A stretch of DNA of 64,000 nucleotides from Alteripontixanthobacter sp. (lineage in GTDB: Bacteria > Pseudomonadota > Alphaproteobacteria > Sphingomonadales > Sphingomonadaceae). Positions within the stretch are counted from its first letter, which is position 1; each line of letters opens with the position of its first letter. The position numbers were made by a program, and so were the translations under genes. The notes below the pieces were generated by a model. The model saw only the letters and a list, made by a program, of their open reading frames with translations. It had not been told where the DNA came from and did not search any database. This document shows positions 45,543 through 55,617 of the stretch, in pieces. The stretch is from NCBI GenBank assembly GCA_039968605.1, contig JBDVPM010000008.1:1364001-1428000 (forward strand), read 5' to 3'.

Positions 45543-46867
45543 CCGCTGACGATCAGGACCGGCGTTTCGAGCAATTTCTTGAGCTGCTGGATAAAGCTAG
45601 CGGCATCATATCCATCCACGACGCGGTGATCGCAGCTGATCGAGATATTCATCAGCTTGCGCTTCTCGATGCGTTCGCCGCCGGTACCATCGGGCACGAA
45701 CATCGGGCGCTCGACGATCTTGTTGGGGCCGATAATCGCCACCTCGGGCCGGTTGATGACCGGGGTGGTCGCCACACCGCCCAAAGGCCCGAGCGAGGTG
45801 ATGGTGAGCGTGCCGCCGGACAACTCCTCAGACTTGGCGCTGCCGGTGCGGGCAGCATCGGCCAGGCGGCCGATTTCATTGGCGAGCTGGTAAAGGTTGA
45901 GCGACTGCGCATTGCGAATCACCGGCACCATCAGCCCCGCATCGGTCTGCGCGGCCATGCCCATGTGAACCGCGCCATGGCGGGTAACCACTCCGCCCTC
46001 GTCGTCGTAGCGGGCGTTGATCATCGGGAAATCGGGCAGCGTCTTGCAAATCGCGGTGATCAGCAGCGGCAGGATCGTCAATTTAGGCCGACTACCCTGA
46101 GCCTGTCGAAGGGTGCGGTTTTCGTTCAGCTGCGCGCGCATCGCTTCGAGGTCGGTCACATCGACCTCTTCCACATAGGTGAAATGCGGGATGTTGCGCT
46201 TCGATGCGGCCATATTCTCGGCAATGCGGCGGCGCATTCCGATGACCTTCTTTTCCTCGTCCGAACGCGTTGGCGATGCGGCGGAATACCCGCCCGAATA
46301 GGACAGGAACGCGTCGAGATCGCCGTGGCGCAGGCGGCCATCCTCGGCGGGCTTCACTTCGGCGAGATCGATCCCGAGATCCTTCGCGCGCTTGCGGACG
46401 GCGGGAGACGCAAGAACCTTCGCATGCGTTGCTGGCGAAGGCGCCGGAGTGGCTGCGGGAATGCTGGCCGGTTCGGGGTCCGCCGCATGGGCATCGTCCG
46501 CATCACTCGCATCGGAGTTCTCGGCCTCGATCCGCTCCGCAACCTCGTCCGATTTCGGCGCTGGTGCGGGTTCGACAGCTTCACTGTTCTCGGCGTCCTC
46601 GTCGGGCACCTCGATCTCGGCATCGCCGTCGACCTCGATCACCACCAGCATCCCGCCGATTGCGATCGTATCGCCCGCTTCGCCCGCCAGTTCCAGCACC
46701 TTGCCCGATACAGGACTTTCCAGATCGACCGTCGCCTTGTCGGTCATCACGTCGGCCAGCCGGTCGTCTTCCTCGACCATATCGCCGACTTTAACATGCC
46801 ATTCGACCAGTTCGGCCTCGGCAATGCCTTCGCCGATATCAGGGAGGTTGAAGGTAAATCTGGCCAT
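45539..46867 (-). CDS. bkdB: Branched-chain 2-oxoacid dehydrogenase E2 (lipoamide acyltransferase)
   Basis: A 442-residue core subunit. Domains: lipoyl domain (1-80) with the lipoate Lys44 in MTDKATVDL; an acidic Pro/Ala-rich linker; E3-binding domain (about 150-185, LASPAVRKRAKDLGI); and the catalytic acyltransferase domain ending in the HRVVDGYDAA motif (His and Asp active site). Residues about 252-259 (TLRQAQGS) are encoded by an inserted repeat, listed separately. Its start is four bases after the stop of E1beta, so the operon is E1alpha-E1beta-E2. Confidence 0.94.
   Translation of the reverse strand: MARFTFNLPDIGEGIAEAELVEWHVKVGDMVEEDDRLADVMTDKATVDLESPVSGKVLELAGEAGDTIAIGGMLVVIEVDGDAEIEVPDEDAENSEAVEPAPAPKSDEVAERIEAENSDASDADDAHAADPEPASIPAATPAPSPATHAKVLASPAVRKRAKDLGIDLAEVKPAEDGRLRHGDLDAFLSYSGGYSAASPTRSDEEKKVIGMRRRIAENMAASKRNIPHFTYVEEVDVTDLEAMRAQLNENRTLRQAQGSRPKLTILPLLITAICKTLPDFPMINARYDDEGGVVTRHGAVHMGMAAQTDAGLMVPVIRNAQSLNLYQLANEIGRLADAARTGSAKSEELSGGTLTITSLGPLGGVATTPVINRPEVAIIGPNKIVERPMFVPDGTGGERIEKRKLMNISISCDHRVVDGYDAASFIQQLKKLLETPVLIVSG
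46094..46114. repeat. REP-like repeat inside bkdB
   Basis: ACCCT (46094-46098) and AGGGT (46110-46114) flank GAGCCTGTCGA. This is the small palindromic repeat that I recall as scattered through sphingomonad genomes; on the coding strand it translates as TLRQAQGS, a well-known repeat signature. Its insertion leaves the reading frame intact. No other copy was seen in this window. Confidence 0.75.
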
Positions 46868-46871
46868 GGCG

Positions 46872-47933
46872 CTACTCGCTCAAAATCTTGTCGATGGCCT
46901 CGCCGATGCGGACAGGGCCGGGGAAATAGGCCCATTCGAGGCTGTGGGGATAGGGTGTGTCGAAGCCGGTCACGCGCTCGACCGGCGCTTCCAGGTGATA
47001 GAAGCAGCGTTCGGTCACCAGCGCGCTGAGTTCCGCGCCGAAGCCGGAGGTGCGCGTGGCTTCGTGGACGATCAGGCAGCGCCCGGTTTTCCTTACCGAA
47101 GCCTCGATCGCCTCGATATCGAGCGGCACGATGGTGCGCAGGTCGACAATATCGGCATCGACCCCTTTCTTCTCGCACACGGCGCGGGCGACATGGACCA
47201 TCGTGCCATAAGCCAGCACGGTCAGCTCTTCGCCCTCGATTACCTTGCGCGCCTTGCCCAGCGGGATGGAATAATGGCCTTCGGGGACCACGCTGTCTTC
47301 ATGCTTCTTCCACGGCTCCACCGGCTTGTCGTAATAGCCGGAGAACGGGCCGTTATAGATCCGCTTGGGTTCGAAGAAAATCACCGGATCATTGTCTTCG
47401 ATCGCGGCGATCAGCAGGCCCTTGGCATCATATGGCGTGGAAGGGATCACGGTTTTCAGGCCCGATACGTGAGCGAAAATCGCCTCCGGGCTCTGGCTGT
47501 GGGTTTGGCCGCCGAAGATACCGCCGCCAAACGGGCTGCGCACGGTCAGCGGGGCGATATATTCTGCGGCCGAGCGATAGCGCAGCCGCGCCGCTTCGCT
47601 GATCAGCTGGTCGAGGCCGGGATAGATATAATCGGCGAACTGGATTTCCGGAACCGGGCGCAAGCCGTATGCGCCCATTCCCACCGCCACGCCGATAATC
47701 CCGCATTCCGAGATGGGTGTATCGAACACGCGCGTCTTGCCGTATTTTTCCTGCAAGCCTGCAGTCGCGCGGAACACCCCGCCGAAATAGCCGACATCTT
47801 CGCCCATGACGATGACGTCAGGGTCCTGATCCAGCTTGATGCTGAGCGCATCGTTGATCGCCTCGATCATGTTGAGGCGGCGCGGTTCGTCCGTGGTCGC
47901 TTCGCCAACGGTGTTTGTTTCGGTCTGGGTCAC
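46872..47933 (-). CDS. bkdA2: Branched-chain 2-oxoacid dehydrogenase E1 beta
   Basis: 353 residues from the GTG at 47933, whose bases overlap the E1alpha stop (GTGA). The pyrimidine-binding TPP half and the transketolase C-terminal domain are present: GEDVGYFGGVFRAT, DTPISECGIIGVAVGMGAYGLRPVPEIQF, SPFGGGIFGGQTHSQSPE. It binds E1alpha as a heterotetramer. A longer frame to 48878 overlaps the E1alpha gene and is not used. Confidence 0.93.
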   Translation of the reverse strand: MTQTETNTVGEATTDEPRRLNMIEAINDALSIKLDQDPDVIVMGEDVGYFGGVFRATAGLQEKYGKTRVFDTPISECGIIGVAVGMGAYGLRPVPEIQFADYIYPGLDQLISEAARLRYRSAAEYIAPLTVRSPFGGGIFGGQTHSQSPEAIFAHVSGLKTVIPSTPYDAKGLLIAAIEDNDPVIFFEPKRIYNGPFSGYYDKPVEPWKKHEDSVVPEGHYSIPLGKARKVIEGEELTVLAYGTMVHVARAVCEKKGVDADIVDLRTIVPLDIEAIEASVRKTGRCLIVHEATRTSGFGAELSALVTERCFYHLEAPVERVTGFDTPYPHSLEWAYFPGPVRIGEAIDKILSE

Positions 47934-49243
47934 TGTTTGGGTAGCCCTTCGGGAAACTTGGTTTCGCGTTCGCGGATTGCCTGCTCGCTTTGTTCCTTCA
48001 GGTGCCAGGGCAATTCCTCGAACACGTCTTCGAACATGGTGCGGAAAGGATGGTGCAGGCCGTGGCCCAGAATGCCGTTCTTTTCGGCTTCCTTGGTCGC
48101 TTTCTTGACCTGGTCGGCGCATTCGGCGTCCATCGCCTCGTCGCGCTGCTCGTCCCATTCGCCCAGCGCCATCAAGTGCTTCTTCAGTCGCATCACAGGA
48201 TCGCCGAGCGGCCATTCCTCGCGCTCCTGCGCGCTGCGATAGCCGCTGGGATCGTCCGAGGTTGAATGGCCTTCCGCGCGGTAGGTGAAATATTCCACCA
48301 GCGTCGGCCCGGCATTGGCGCGCGCCCGGTTGGCGGCCCATTGCTGGGCGGCATAACAGGCGAGCGGATCGTTGCCGTCTACGCGCAGGCCCGCGAGGCC
48401 GTAACCCAGCGCCCGCGCGGCAAAAGTCGTCCGCTCCGCCCCGGCAAAACCGCTGAAGCTGCTGATTGCCCACTGGTTGTTGATAACGTTGAGGATAACC
48501 GGTGCATTGTACACGGTGGCAAAGGTGCACGCGCTGTGGAAATCTCCCTCCGCCGTGCTGCCCTCGCCCACCCAGGTCGCGGCGATGCGGCTGTCGCCCT
48601 TGATCGCGGAAGCCATCGCCCAGCCGACCGCTTGCGGGGTCTGCGTGGCGAGGTTGCCGCTGATCGAGAAGAAACTGTGTTCGCGGCTGGAATACATGAT
48701 CGGCAGCTGGCGGCCCTTCAGCTTGTCGCCGCGGTTGGAGTAGATCTGGTTGATCATCTCCACCAGCGGATAGCCGCGCGCGATCAGGATACCCTGCTGG
48801 CGGTAACTGGGGAACACCATGTCGTCGCTGGCAAGCGCCATGGAGGATGCGATACTGGTCGCCTCTTCCCCGGTGCACTTCATGTAAAAGCTGGTCTTGC
48901 CCTGACGCTGCCCGCGAAACATGCGTTCATCGAAGGCGCGGGTCAGCGCAAAATTGCGCAGCATGGTGCGCAAAGTATCGGCATCGAGTTTAGGATCCCA
49001 TGGGCCATGCGCGCGGTAATCTTCGCCCAGCACGCGGACGAGATCGTAACACAGCGCCTCGGTTTCGCGCGCGGCGCAGGCTTCGTCCGGGCGTGGCTGC
49101 CGGCCGGCTTCGGGCACTTCGACATGGCTGAAATCGACCTTGTCGCCCGGCCGATAATGCGGTTCGGGGACGTGGAGTTGCAGCGCAGGCTTGTTGCCGC
49201 GCTCGCCGCCGCTTTGCTTATTGTCGCTCGGCCCGTCGGCCAT
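47930..49243 (-). CDS. bkdA1: Branched-chain 2-oxoacid dehydrogenase E1 alpha
   Basis: 437 residues from the ATG at 49243. The thiamine-diphosphate motif reads WVGEGSTAEGDFHSACTFATVYNAPVILNVINNQW (GEGS replacing the common GDGA), and the substrate side has FPSYRQQGILIARGYPL, YMKCTGEEATSI, and the phosphorylation-loop-like YRAEGHSTSDDPS. It decarboxylates branched-chain 2-oxoacids and passes the acyl group to E2. The extended N-terminus (about 60 residues) matches the long bacterial BkdA1 type. First gene of the operon. Confidence 0.94.
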   Translation of the reverse strand: MADGPSDNKQSGGERGNKPALQLHVPEPHYRPGDKVDFSHVEVPEAGRQPRPDEACAARETEALCYDLVRVLGEDYRAHGPWDPKLDADTLRTMLRNFALTRAFDERMFRGQRQGKTSFYMKCTGEEATSIASSMALASDDMVFPSYRQQGILIARGYPLVEMINQIYSNRGDKLKGRQLPIMYSSREHSFFSISGNLATQTPQAVGWAMASAIKGDSRIAATWVGEGSTAEGDFHSACTFATVYNAPVILNVINNQWAISSFSGFAGAERTTFAARALGYGLAGLRVDGNDPLACYAAQQWAANRARANAGPTLVEYFTYRAEGHSTSDDPSGYRSAQEREEWPLGDPVMRLKKHLMALGEWDEQRDEAMDAECADQVKKATKEAEKNGILGHGLHHPFRTMFEDVFEELPWHLKEQSEQAIRERETKFPEGLPKQ

Positions 49244-49374
49244 CTGGCGTTCTCCCCCGCATGGACGCAATCTTGCGTAACGGCGTTATTTTATTTCAAG
49301 CTCGGTTCCGGGTCAAGCCATCGGCTCCAACCTCGCAAACCGCCCGCCCCGGCTCCCTGGCTCGACCGCTGCGA

Positions 49375-50337
49375 TCAAACTGCGACGGGTGCCTTGATCG
49401 CACCGTGCGGTGTGTAACCGGAAACTTCGAAATCCTCGATCGCGTAATCGAAAATCGTTTCGGGACGCCGCTTCAAATCAAGCGTCGGGCAGCCTTGCGG
49501 TTCCCGGCTCAACTGCTCGGTAACCAGATGTTCGTGGTTGAGATAGAGATGCGTATCCCCGCCCATCCAGACGAATTCGCCCGGCTCCAAATCGGTCTGC
49601 TGCGCAATCATCCGCTGCAGCAGCGCGCCCGACCACAGGTTGAACGGCAGCCCGAGCGCCACGTCGCAGCTGCGCTGGTAAAGCGCGCAGTTCAGCCGGT
49701 TTCCCTGGACCTGGAACTGGTAGGTCTTGTGACAGGGCGGCAGCGCCATCTGGTCCAGCTCCGCCACGTTCCAGCCTTCGATGATATGCCGCCTGCTGCC
49801 CGGATTGTTGCGCAGTGATTCGATGACCTGCGCGACCTGGTTGATCCCCTCGCCCTGGCGATAGGTGCCATCATGCGCAGCCTCGTAAGTCGGCCAATCG
49901 ACCCATTGCTTGCCATAGACCGGTCCCAGATCGCCCCAACTTGCTGCAAAACCCTCGTCATCGGCGATCCGGCCGACGAATTCCTCCAGCGAAATCTCGT
50001 CGCCGGTTTCGCGCAGATAGTTGGCGTGCGGCCATTCATTCCATATCTTCACCCCCTGCAGCACCAGTGGGCGAATATTGGTGTTGCCGGTGAGGAACCA
50101 CAGCATTTCGCGCGTGGCGGTTTTCCAGAAAACCCGCTTGGTCGTGATCAGCGGCATGGCCCCGCCCGCCAGATCGAAGCGCAGCATAGTGCCGAACACC
50201 GACCGCGTGCCTACGCCCGTACGGTCGACCTGCTCGCTCCCCTTGGTCCAGATGCGGCGCATCAGATCGAGATATTGCTGTTCCGGATGAGGGGAATCGG
50301 CAAGTCGAGAATCGCGGAGCGGAGAATCGGCGGGCAT
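49375..50337 (-). CDS. thyA: Thymidylate synthase
   Basis: 320 residues from an ATG at 50337. It converts dUMP to dTMP with methylene-THF. The catalytic Cys lies in ALPPCHKTYQFQV, the dUMP-binding Arg pair in SRRHIIEGWNVAEL and LYQRSCDVALGLPFN, and IWNEWPHAN reflects the variable insert. The first 20 residues (ADSPLRDSRLADSP) are a short repeat-like extension. No dihydrofolate reductase gene follows in the window. Confidence 0.94.
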   Translation of the reverse strand: MPADSPLRDSRLADSPHPEQQYLDLMRRIWTKGSEQVDRTGVGTRSVFGTMLRFDLAGGAMPLITTKRVFWKTATREMLWFLTGNTNIRPLVLQGVKIWNEWPHANYLRETGDEISLEEFVGRIADDEGFAASWGDLGPVYGKQWVDWPTYEAAHDGTYRQGEGINQVAQVIESLRNNPGSRRHIIEGWNVAELDQMALPPCHKTYQFQVQGNRLNCALYQRSCDVALGLPFNLWSGALLQRMIAQQTDLEPGEFVWMGGDTHLYLNHEHLVTEQLSREPQGCPTLDLKRRPETIFDYAIEDFEVSGYTPHGAIKAPVAV

Positions 50338-50455
50338 TGGCGAGGGTGTACAAGCAATCTCCGCCCTTGCCACCATCCCGCTTGCCACTGCGCCAGCCCG
50401 CCCCTATAGGCGCGCCCCTACCGCATGGGTGCAGCTTTGCTCCGTGCCACTGAGT

Positions 50456-50532
50456 CGGGAAGTAGCTCAGCCTGGTAGAGCACCGTCTTCGGGAGGCGGG
50501 GGCCGGAGGTTCGAATCCTCTCTTCCCGACCA
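50456..50532 (+). tRNA. tRNA-Pro (CGG anticodon)
   Basis: A 77-base tRNA with encoded CCA. Acceptor arms CGGGAAG and CTTCCCG pair perfectly; the anticodon loop TTCGGGA gives CGG for CCG codons; D and T arms (GGTTCGAATCC) are standard. Confidence 0.96.
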
Positions 50533-50651
50533 ATTTTCGACCTAACGGGTGCCAAAATAGCCGGTTTTCCGGCCGCGTGGTGGACCGTTTACGGAACACA
50601 GCGGCGATTGGGCGGTTCTCCAGACAAATCTAAATTGGAGAAAGAACCAAA

Positions 50652-50810
50652 ATGCCCATCATCATTCTTATCGCCACCATCCTGTTGCCGCCGCTGGGCG
50701 TGGCGCTGAAGCATGGGCTGAGCAACGATTTCTGGATCAACCTGATCCTCACGATCATCTTTTTCGTACCAGGCCTGATCCACGGCATTTACGTCAACTT
50801 CCTGCGTTAA
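50652..50810 (+). CDS. YqaE/Pmp3 family membrane protein
   Basis: 52 residues with two helices: IIILIATILLPPLGVALKHG (about 3-22) and FWINLILTIIFFVPGLIHGIYV (about 27-48). This pattern and length define the Pmp3/YqaE family, linked to membrane potential and salt or stress tolerance. GGAGAAAG precedes the ATG. It lies between tRNA-Pro and the UbiB-family gene; the stop is 23 bases upstream of that gene. Confidence 0.9.
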   Translation: MPIIILIATILLPPLGVALKHGLSNDFWINLILTIIFFVPGLIHGIYVNFLR

Positions 50811-50833
50811 TCGCAATCCGCTGACAGCCGCAG

Positions 50834-52189
50834 ATGGCTGACGATCAGCAGGACCGCGCCCGCCACCGTGCCGTGCCTTCCGGGCGCGTGTCGCGGGTTG
50901 GCGGGTTTGCGCGTCTGGCGGGCGGAGTCGCTGGCGGGATGCTGGCCGAAGGCGCTCGCCGTATTGCGAATGGCGAGCGTGTGTCGCTCGACCAGATGAT
51001 CCTCACCCCCGGCAATGCCAAACGGTTGGCAGATCGGCTCGCCCATCTGCGCGGCGCGGCGATGAAGCTGGGGCAGATGATCAGCATGGATGCCGGCGAC
51101 ATGTTGCCGCCCGAGCTGGCGGATATTCTCGCGACCTTGCGCGACCGCGCCAATTTCATGCCTCCGCGCCAGCTGGACAAGGTGCTGGCCGAACAATGGG
51201 GCAAGGATTGGCGCAGGCAGTTCCGGCGCTTCGAACCCAAACCCATCGCAGCGGCCAGCATCGGCCAGGTTCACCGCGCGCTGACGCCCGATGGCCGGAC
51301 TCTGGCGATCAAGGTGCAATATCCCGGCGTGGCGCAAAGCATCGATAGCGACGTGGACAATGTCGCCGCGCTGCTGCGCGTGTCGGGGCTGCTGCCCAAG
51401 GAACTCGATATCGCGCCTCTGTTGGCGGCGGCCAAAGAACAACTTCATGAGGAAGCCGATTATCGCCGCGAGGGCGAACAGATGCAGCTCTATGCTGCGC
51501 GTCTGGCGGACAATCCGAATTTCGTGGTGCCGCAATTGGATGAAGGCCTGACGCGCGACCGTATCCTGGCGATGGACTATGTCGAAGGCATCCCGATCGA
51601 ATCGCTGACCGACGCACCGCAGGCCGAGCGCGATATTGTGTTCGAGCGGCTGATCACGCTGGTGGCGCGCGAATTGTTCGAATTCGGCGTGATGCAGACC
51701 GACCCGAACTTCGCCAATTTCCGTTATCAACGCCCTGCCGAGGGCGAAGCCGCGGGCAAGATCGTGCTGCTGGATTTTGGCGCCACCCGCGCGGTCGCGC
51801 CCGATATTGCAGACGCCTATCGCCGCTTACTGGAAGCCGGATTGGCGCAGGATGGCGGCCGCGTGCGCGAAGAGGCTGTGGCCGCGGGGTTCGTCAATCC
51901 GGCGGCAGTAGAACGCCACGGCGAGCGGATCGACCGCATGATCGCCATCATCGTAAACGAGATGGGCCGCGATGCGCCGTTCGATTTCGGCGATCGCAGC
52001 TTCGTGCCGCTGCTTCGCGACGAGGGCATAGCCATCGCGCAGGACAAGGCGAGCTGGCACCTGCCGCCTGCCGAAACGCTGTTCGTCCAGCGCAAGGTTT
52101 CGGGCACAGCCTTACTCGGCGCGCGGTTGGAAGCGGTCGTCAACGTCCATGCGATCGTGCGCAATGCGCTGGGTGCGCAGCCCGCCTGA
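50834..52189 (+). CDS. ABC1/AarF (UbiB) family kinase-like protein
   Basis: A 451-residue atypical kinase fold. The KxGQ motif of the family is [11 protein letters not shown] (about 75-85), with [11 protein letters not shown] as the Ala-rich loop replacing the P-loop, AIKVQYPG (the Lys of the kinase site), QTDPNFANF and LLDFGATR as the catalytic loop and DFG equivalents. UbiB members support ubiquinone biosynthesis or coenzyme Q lipid handling. No other ubi gene is adjacent. Confidence 0.9.
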   Translation: MADDQQDRARHRAVPSGRVSRVGGFARLAGGVAGGMLAEGARRIANGERVSLDQMILTPGNAKRLADRLAHLRGAAMKLGQMISMDAGDMLPPELADILATLRDRANFMPPRQLDKVLAEQWGKDWRRQFRRFEPKPIAAASIGQVHRALTPDGRTLAIKVQYPGVAQSIDSDVDNVAALLRVSGLLPKELDIAPLLAAAKEQLHEEADYRREGEQMQLYAARLADNPNFVVPQLDEGLTRDRILAMDYVEGIPIESLTDAPQAERDIVFERLITLVARELFEFGVMQTDPNFANFRYQRPAEGEAAGKIVLLDFGATRAVAPDIADAYRRLLEAGLAQDGGRVREEAVAAGFVNPAAVERHGERIDRMIAIIVNEMGRDAPFDFGDRSFVPLLRDEGIAIAQDKASWHLPPAETLFVQRKVSGTALLGARLEAVVNVHAIVRNALGAQPA

Positions 52190-52192
52190 CCG

Positions 52193-53983
52193 CTATCCGT
52201 CCTGCTGCTGCGCAATCCAGTCATCGATATGCGCTTCCAGCACGTTGAGCGGCACTGCGCCGTTTTCCAGCACGGCATCGTGGAACGCGCGCAAGTCGAA
52301 ATCTTCGCCAAGCGTATCTTCCGCCCGCCCGCGCAATTCGCGGATCTTCAGCTCGCCGATCTTGTAGGCCAGCGCTTGTCCCGGCCAAGTGATGTAGCGG
52401 TTGACCTCGGCATCGATGTTGCCGGGCGTTAGCGCGGTGTTGTCGAGCATGAATTCAACCGCCCTCGCCTTGCTCCAGCCTTTCGAGTGGATGCCAGTAT
52501 CGACCACCAGCCGGGTTGCGCGCCACATTTCGTAGCTCAGCCGGCCCATCTGCTTGGCGGGGGTGTCGTACAGCCCCATCTCGATCCCGAGCCGTTCGGA
52601 ATATAGCCCCCACCCCTCGACGAAGGCGGTGAAAAACGTGCCGTTGGCGCGCAGCGGGTGGATGTCGAGCTCCTGCTGCAAGGCGATCTGGTGGTGGTGG
52701 CCCGGCACCGCTTCATGCACACCCAGCGCGGGCAATTCCCATAGCGGGCGCTGGTCCAGCTCGGTCGTGTTGATGCGGTAGATGCCCGCAGCCCCGGTCT
52801 CCAGCGAACCGCGCTCGTAATAGGCCGTGGTGTTGCCCGGTGCCTGCGCGGCGGGAATTGGCGATACGGTATAAGGCTGGCGCGGTAGCGTACCGAACAG
52901 CTTGGGCATCCAGCCGTCTATTTCCTTGGCCAGCGCCTGCGCATAGGCGACGTATTCGTCCGCATCGGTCATGTAATATTGCGGATCGGTCCGCAGGTGT
53001 TCGATATAGGCCTCGCGCGTGTCGTAGCCGGCACTGGCCGCAACCTGCTCCATCTCCGCACGGATCCGCGCGACTTCGGATAGGCCGAGAATATGCACCT
53101 CGTCCGGCGTCATGTCGGTCGTGGTGAAGCTACGCACGCGGTAGGCGTAATACTCTGCGCCATCGGGGCTGGCGAGGATGCCGGGTGTGCCGGTCCGGCA
53201 GACCGGTTCGTACTCGCTGCGATAGAATTCGGCGAAGTCGCGATAGGCGGGGATCACATCCCCTTCGATGGCGCTGCGGCCACGCGCCACGAGCGCATCC
53301 CAGTCGGTTTGCGAAATCGAGGCGGGGCGCTCGGCGAATGGCCGCCAGAACGGCGAATCTTCCGCGTTGTCGAAAATCTGGCGGTCGATCCGCTCGGCAA
53401 ACCCTTCCATCGGCTCGCAAGGCTGGGTCAGACTGCGCGCCACTGCCATGCGGCTGCGATCGATCCCCTGGCGATTGAGTTCGGGATAGGCTTCCAGACG
53501 GGCGATATAGCTTTCGTAATCCGCCTTTGTAAAAAACGGGCTGCGATAGGGCGCGGAGGCGAAGCCGGAGAACCAGCCGCCGCGATTGGTGAAAATCACA
53601 TAGCGGTTCTGATCGAAGGCGGACCCTGCGATCTCGTCGCGCAGGCTGGCGAGCTGGATCGCGCGATCGACGCGCAGATCGCTGGGAAGCGCGCGCTCGT
53701 CGATCGCCTCCAGCCGGGCAAGAAAGTCGCGCGTTTCGGCGATCTGGCGGTCATAGGCCTCCAGCGACATATCGCCGAGTTTCCCATCGCCGCGCCGGTC
53801 ACCGATCGACGTGGCCAGCGAGGGATTGTTATCGAGCACCCATTGCCAGATTTCCTCGCGCAATTCGGTGTATTGCATCGCGGCTTCGGATTGGCCCGCT
53901 TCGGATTGCCCAGCAGCGGGCATATCCTGCGCGGCGGCGATTGCCGGAGCGGTAAGAGCGAAAGCGGCGAGCCAGTATTTCAT
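52193..53983 (-). CDS. DUF885 family protein, probable secreted metallopeptidase
   Basis: A 596-residue exported protein; signal peptide [19 protein letters not shown]. The central [13 protein letters not shown] (about 430-442) resembles the HExxH-type zinc motif of DUF885, and a Glu-rich block precedes WGLYSERLG. The family is thought to be peptidases of the M32/M3-like type; substrate unknown. It converges with the UbiB-family gene (stops three bases apart). Confidence 0.9.
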   Translation of the reverse strand: MKYWLAAFALTAPAIAAAQDMPAAGQSEAGQSEAAMQYTELREEIWQWVLDNNPSLATSIGDRRGDGKLGDMSLEAYDRQIAETRDFLARLEAIDERALPSDLRVDRAIQLASLRDEIAGSAFDQNRYVIFTNRGGWFSGFASAPYRSPFFTKADYESYIARLEAYPELNRQGIDRSRMAVARSLTQPCEPMEGFAERIDRQIFDNAEDSPFWRPFAERPASISQTDWDALVARGRSAIEGDVIPAYRDFAEFYRSEYEPVCRTGTPGILASPDGAEYYAYRVRSFTTTDMTPDEVHILGLSEVARIRAEMEQVAASAGYDTREAYIEHLRTDPQYYMTDADEYVAYAQALAKEIDGWMPKLFGTLPRQPYTVSPIPAAQAPGNTTAYYERGSLETGAAGIYRINTTELDQRPLWELPALGVHEAVPGHHHQIALQQELDIHPLRANGTFFTAFVEGWGLYSERLGIEMGLYDTPAKQMGRLSYEMWRATRLVVDTGIHSKGWSKARAVEFMLDNTALTPGNIDAEVNRYITWPGQALAYKIGELKIRELRGRAEDTLGEDFDLRAFHDAVLENGAVPLNVLEAHIDDWIAQQQDG

Positions 53984-54073
53984 GCGATAATCCCCAAAAC
54001 CATAATCGGGGCAATGCTATGGCAAAGCGGCGATGGGGTCCAGCGAACCGCAGCGGGCTCGGCAGATTGCAGC

Positions 54074-55456
54074 TCAATAGGCGTTCTTGTGCACCATCAC
54101 CCGCATGGTCGCGAAGATGATCCACAGATCGAGGAATAGCGACCAGTCGCGGACATATTCGAGGTCCGAATTCAACCGCCGTTGCAGATCGCCGGTCGTA
54201 TGCGTGGCCCCGCGGTGGCCGCGCACTTGCGCCAGCCCGGTGAGGCCAGGCTTCACCGCGTGGCGGTGCCAATACCGGTTATCGACATTCCAGAACAGCT
54301 GGTCACCGGCCCGGCTGCCCAGCGCATGGGGGCGCGGGCCGACGATGCTCATGCTTCCGCCGAGCACGTTTACCAGCTGCGGCAATTCGTCGAGGCTGGT
54401 CTTGCGCAGGAAATCGCCAAGCTTGGTAACGCGCGGATCGCCGCGCTGGGTCGATTGCGCACCTTCCGAATCGCTGCCATCCACGCGCATCGAGCGAAAT
54501 TTCAACATTTCGAAGCGCCGATTTGCGAGGCCCAGGCGCTGCTGCTTGAACAATACCGGACCCGGCGAATCCAGCTTGATGGCAATGGCGATGAACGACA
54601 TCACCGGGGCCAGCAGGATCAGTGCCGGCAAGCTGATCGCAATATCGACCACTCGCTTCGCAACCCGGTCGAAAAACTTCATCGGGCCGAAATCGATCAC
54701 CAGCGTGCGCATCGGCCCGAAACGCGCAATATCGAGCACGCCTGCCCCGCGAATTTCCGGGGCGAGCAGTTCCGTGCGAATGCCCATCCCGCGCAGCATC
54801 GCACTCCAGGCCTGGCGTCGCTCGGGCGTGCAGGCGACAACCACCCGCTCGCAGCCGTGCAATTCTTCGGCCAGCCGCTCGTACATCTCGGGCGAATCAT
54901 GGCTGGGATCGAGCCAGCCATCGGCCTCCACAACCACGGCAAAGCCACCCGCCACGTCCGGCCCTCCATTGTCGCGAACCAAACCGATGCGCAGCACGCC
55001 GTCGGGCCAGTTGCGCGTGACCCAGATCGCCCAGCGCCAGCGCGCCAGCACCACCATCACCAGGAACAGCCCTGCCCCGATCAGCACTTCGGCGCGCGAA
55101 AGGGTGGTCTGCTCTTTCATCACAAAGGTTATGAAAGTGACCGTCGCCAAGGCAGCCAGGAAGCTCCTCACCGCCGACCAGACGACTTCGCGAACGCCGT
55201 CGGGTCGCCCGATGCCGTAAATCGTGCCTGCGTAAGCGCCATTGCTCAGCGCGAAAGCGAAATAGGCGAGCGCCAAAGCGATGCTTGCCTCCGGCGTGCG
55301 GTAAAACGCGCCATGCCAGATCAGGCTCGCTGCCAGAAAGGCTACGCCCATCACTGCGGCATCCAGCGCAGCCAGCATATAGGACAATTGCCTGCGCAAA
55401 CCGACCGGCGGCGCTGCCATGGTCGGCTGAGAGGCTATCGGCTTGTGTTCCATCAA
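54074..55456 (-). CDS. Exopolysaccharide polyprenyl-phosphate sugar transferase
   Basis: A 460-residue initiating glycosyltransferase. Four N-terminal helices (about 25-140), a cytosolic NAD-like domain, and the sugar transferase domain with KRVVDIAIS, LVMSFIAIAIKLDSPGPVLFKQQRLG (adjacent parts), KFRSMRVDGSD, DELPQLVNVLGGSMSIVGPRP. It transfers the first sugar phosphate to undecaprenyl phosphate. It is only distantly like the transferase at 23256. It begins the exopolysaccharide region, transcribed opposite to the wz genes. Confidence 0.9.
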   Translation of the reverse strand: MMEHKPIASQPTMAAPPVGLRRQLSYMLAALDAAVMGVAFLAASLIWHGAFYRTPEASIALALAYFAFALSNGAYAGTIYGIGRPDGVREVVWSAVRSFLAALATVTFITFVMKEQTTLSRAEVLIGAGLFLVMVVLARWRWAIWVTRNWPDGVLRIGLVRDNGGPDVAGGFAVVVEADGWLDPSHDSPEMYERLAEELHGCERVVVACTPERRQAWSAMLRGMGIRTELLAPEIRGAGVLDIARFGPMRTLVIDFGPMKFFDRVAKRVVDIAISLPALILLAPVMSFIAIAIKLDSPGPVLFKQQRLGLANRRFEMLKFRSMRVDGSDSEGAQSTQRGDPRVTKLGDFLRKTSLDELPQLVNVLGGSMSIVGPRPHALGSRAGDQLFWNVDNRYWHRHAVKPGLTGLAQVRGHRGATHTTGDLQRRLNSDLEYVRDWSLFLDLWIIFATMRVMVHKNAY

Positions 55457-55617
55457 TCCCCTGGATCCCAGTGGCGCTATCGTTCATCCGCGGCTGCAGG
55501 CTTTGTGCAAATATGCCCAAAAACCTCGCAATATCGGCGCGAAGCCACAGCCTCGGCGGCAATTACCGTTGTCGCCCTTACGTCGGGATTAACTCTGCGG
55601 CAATCTGATAGGCAAGC

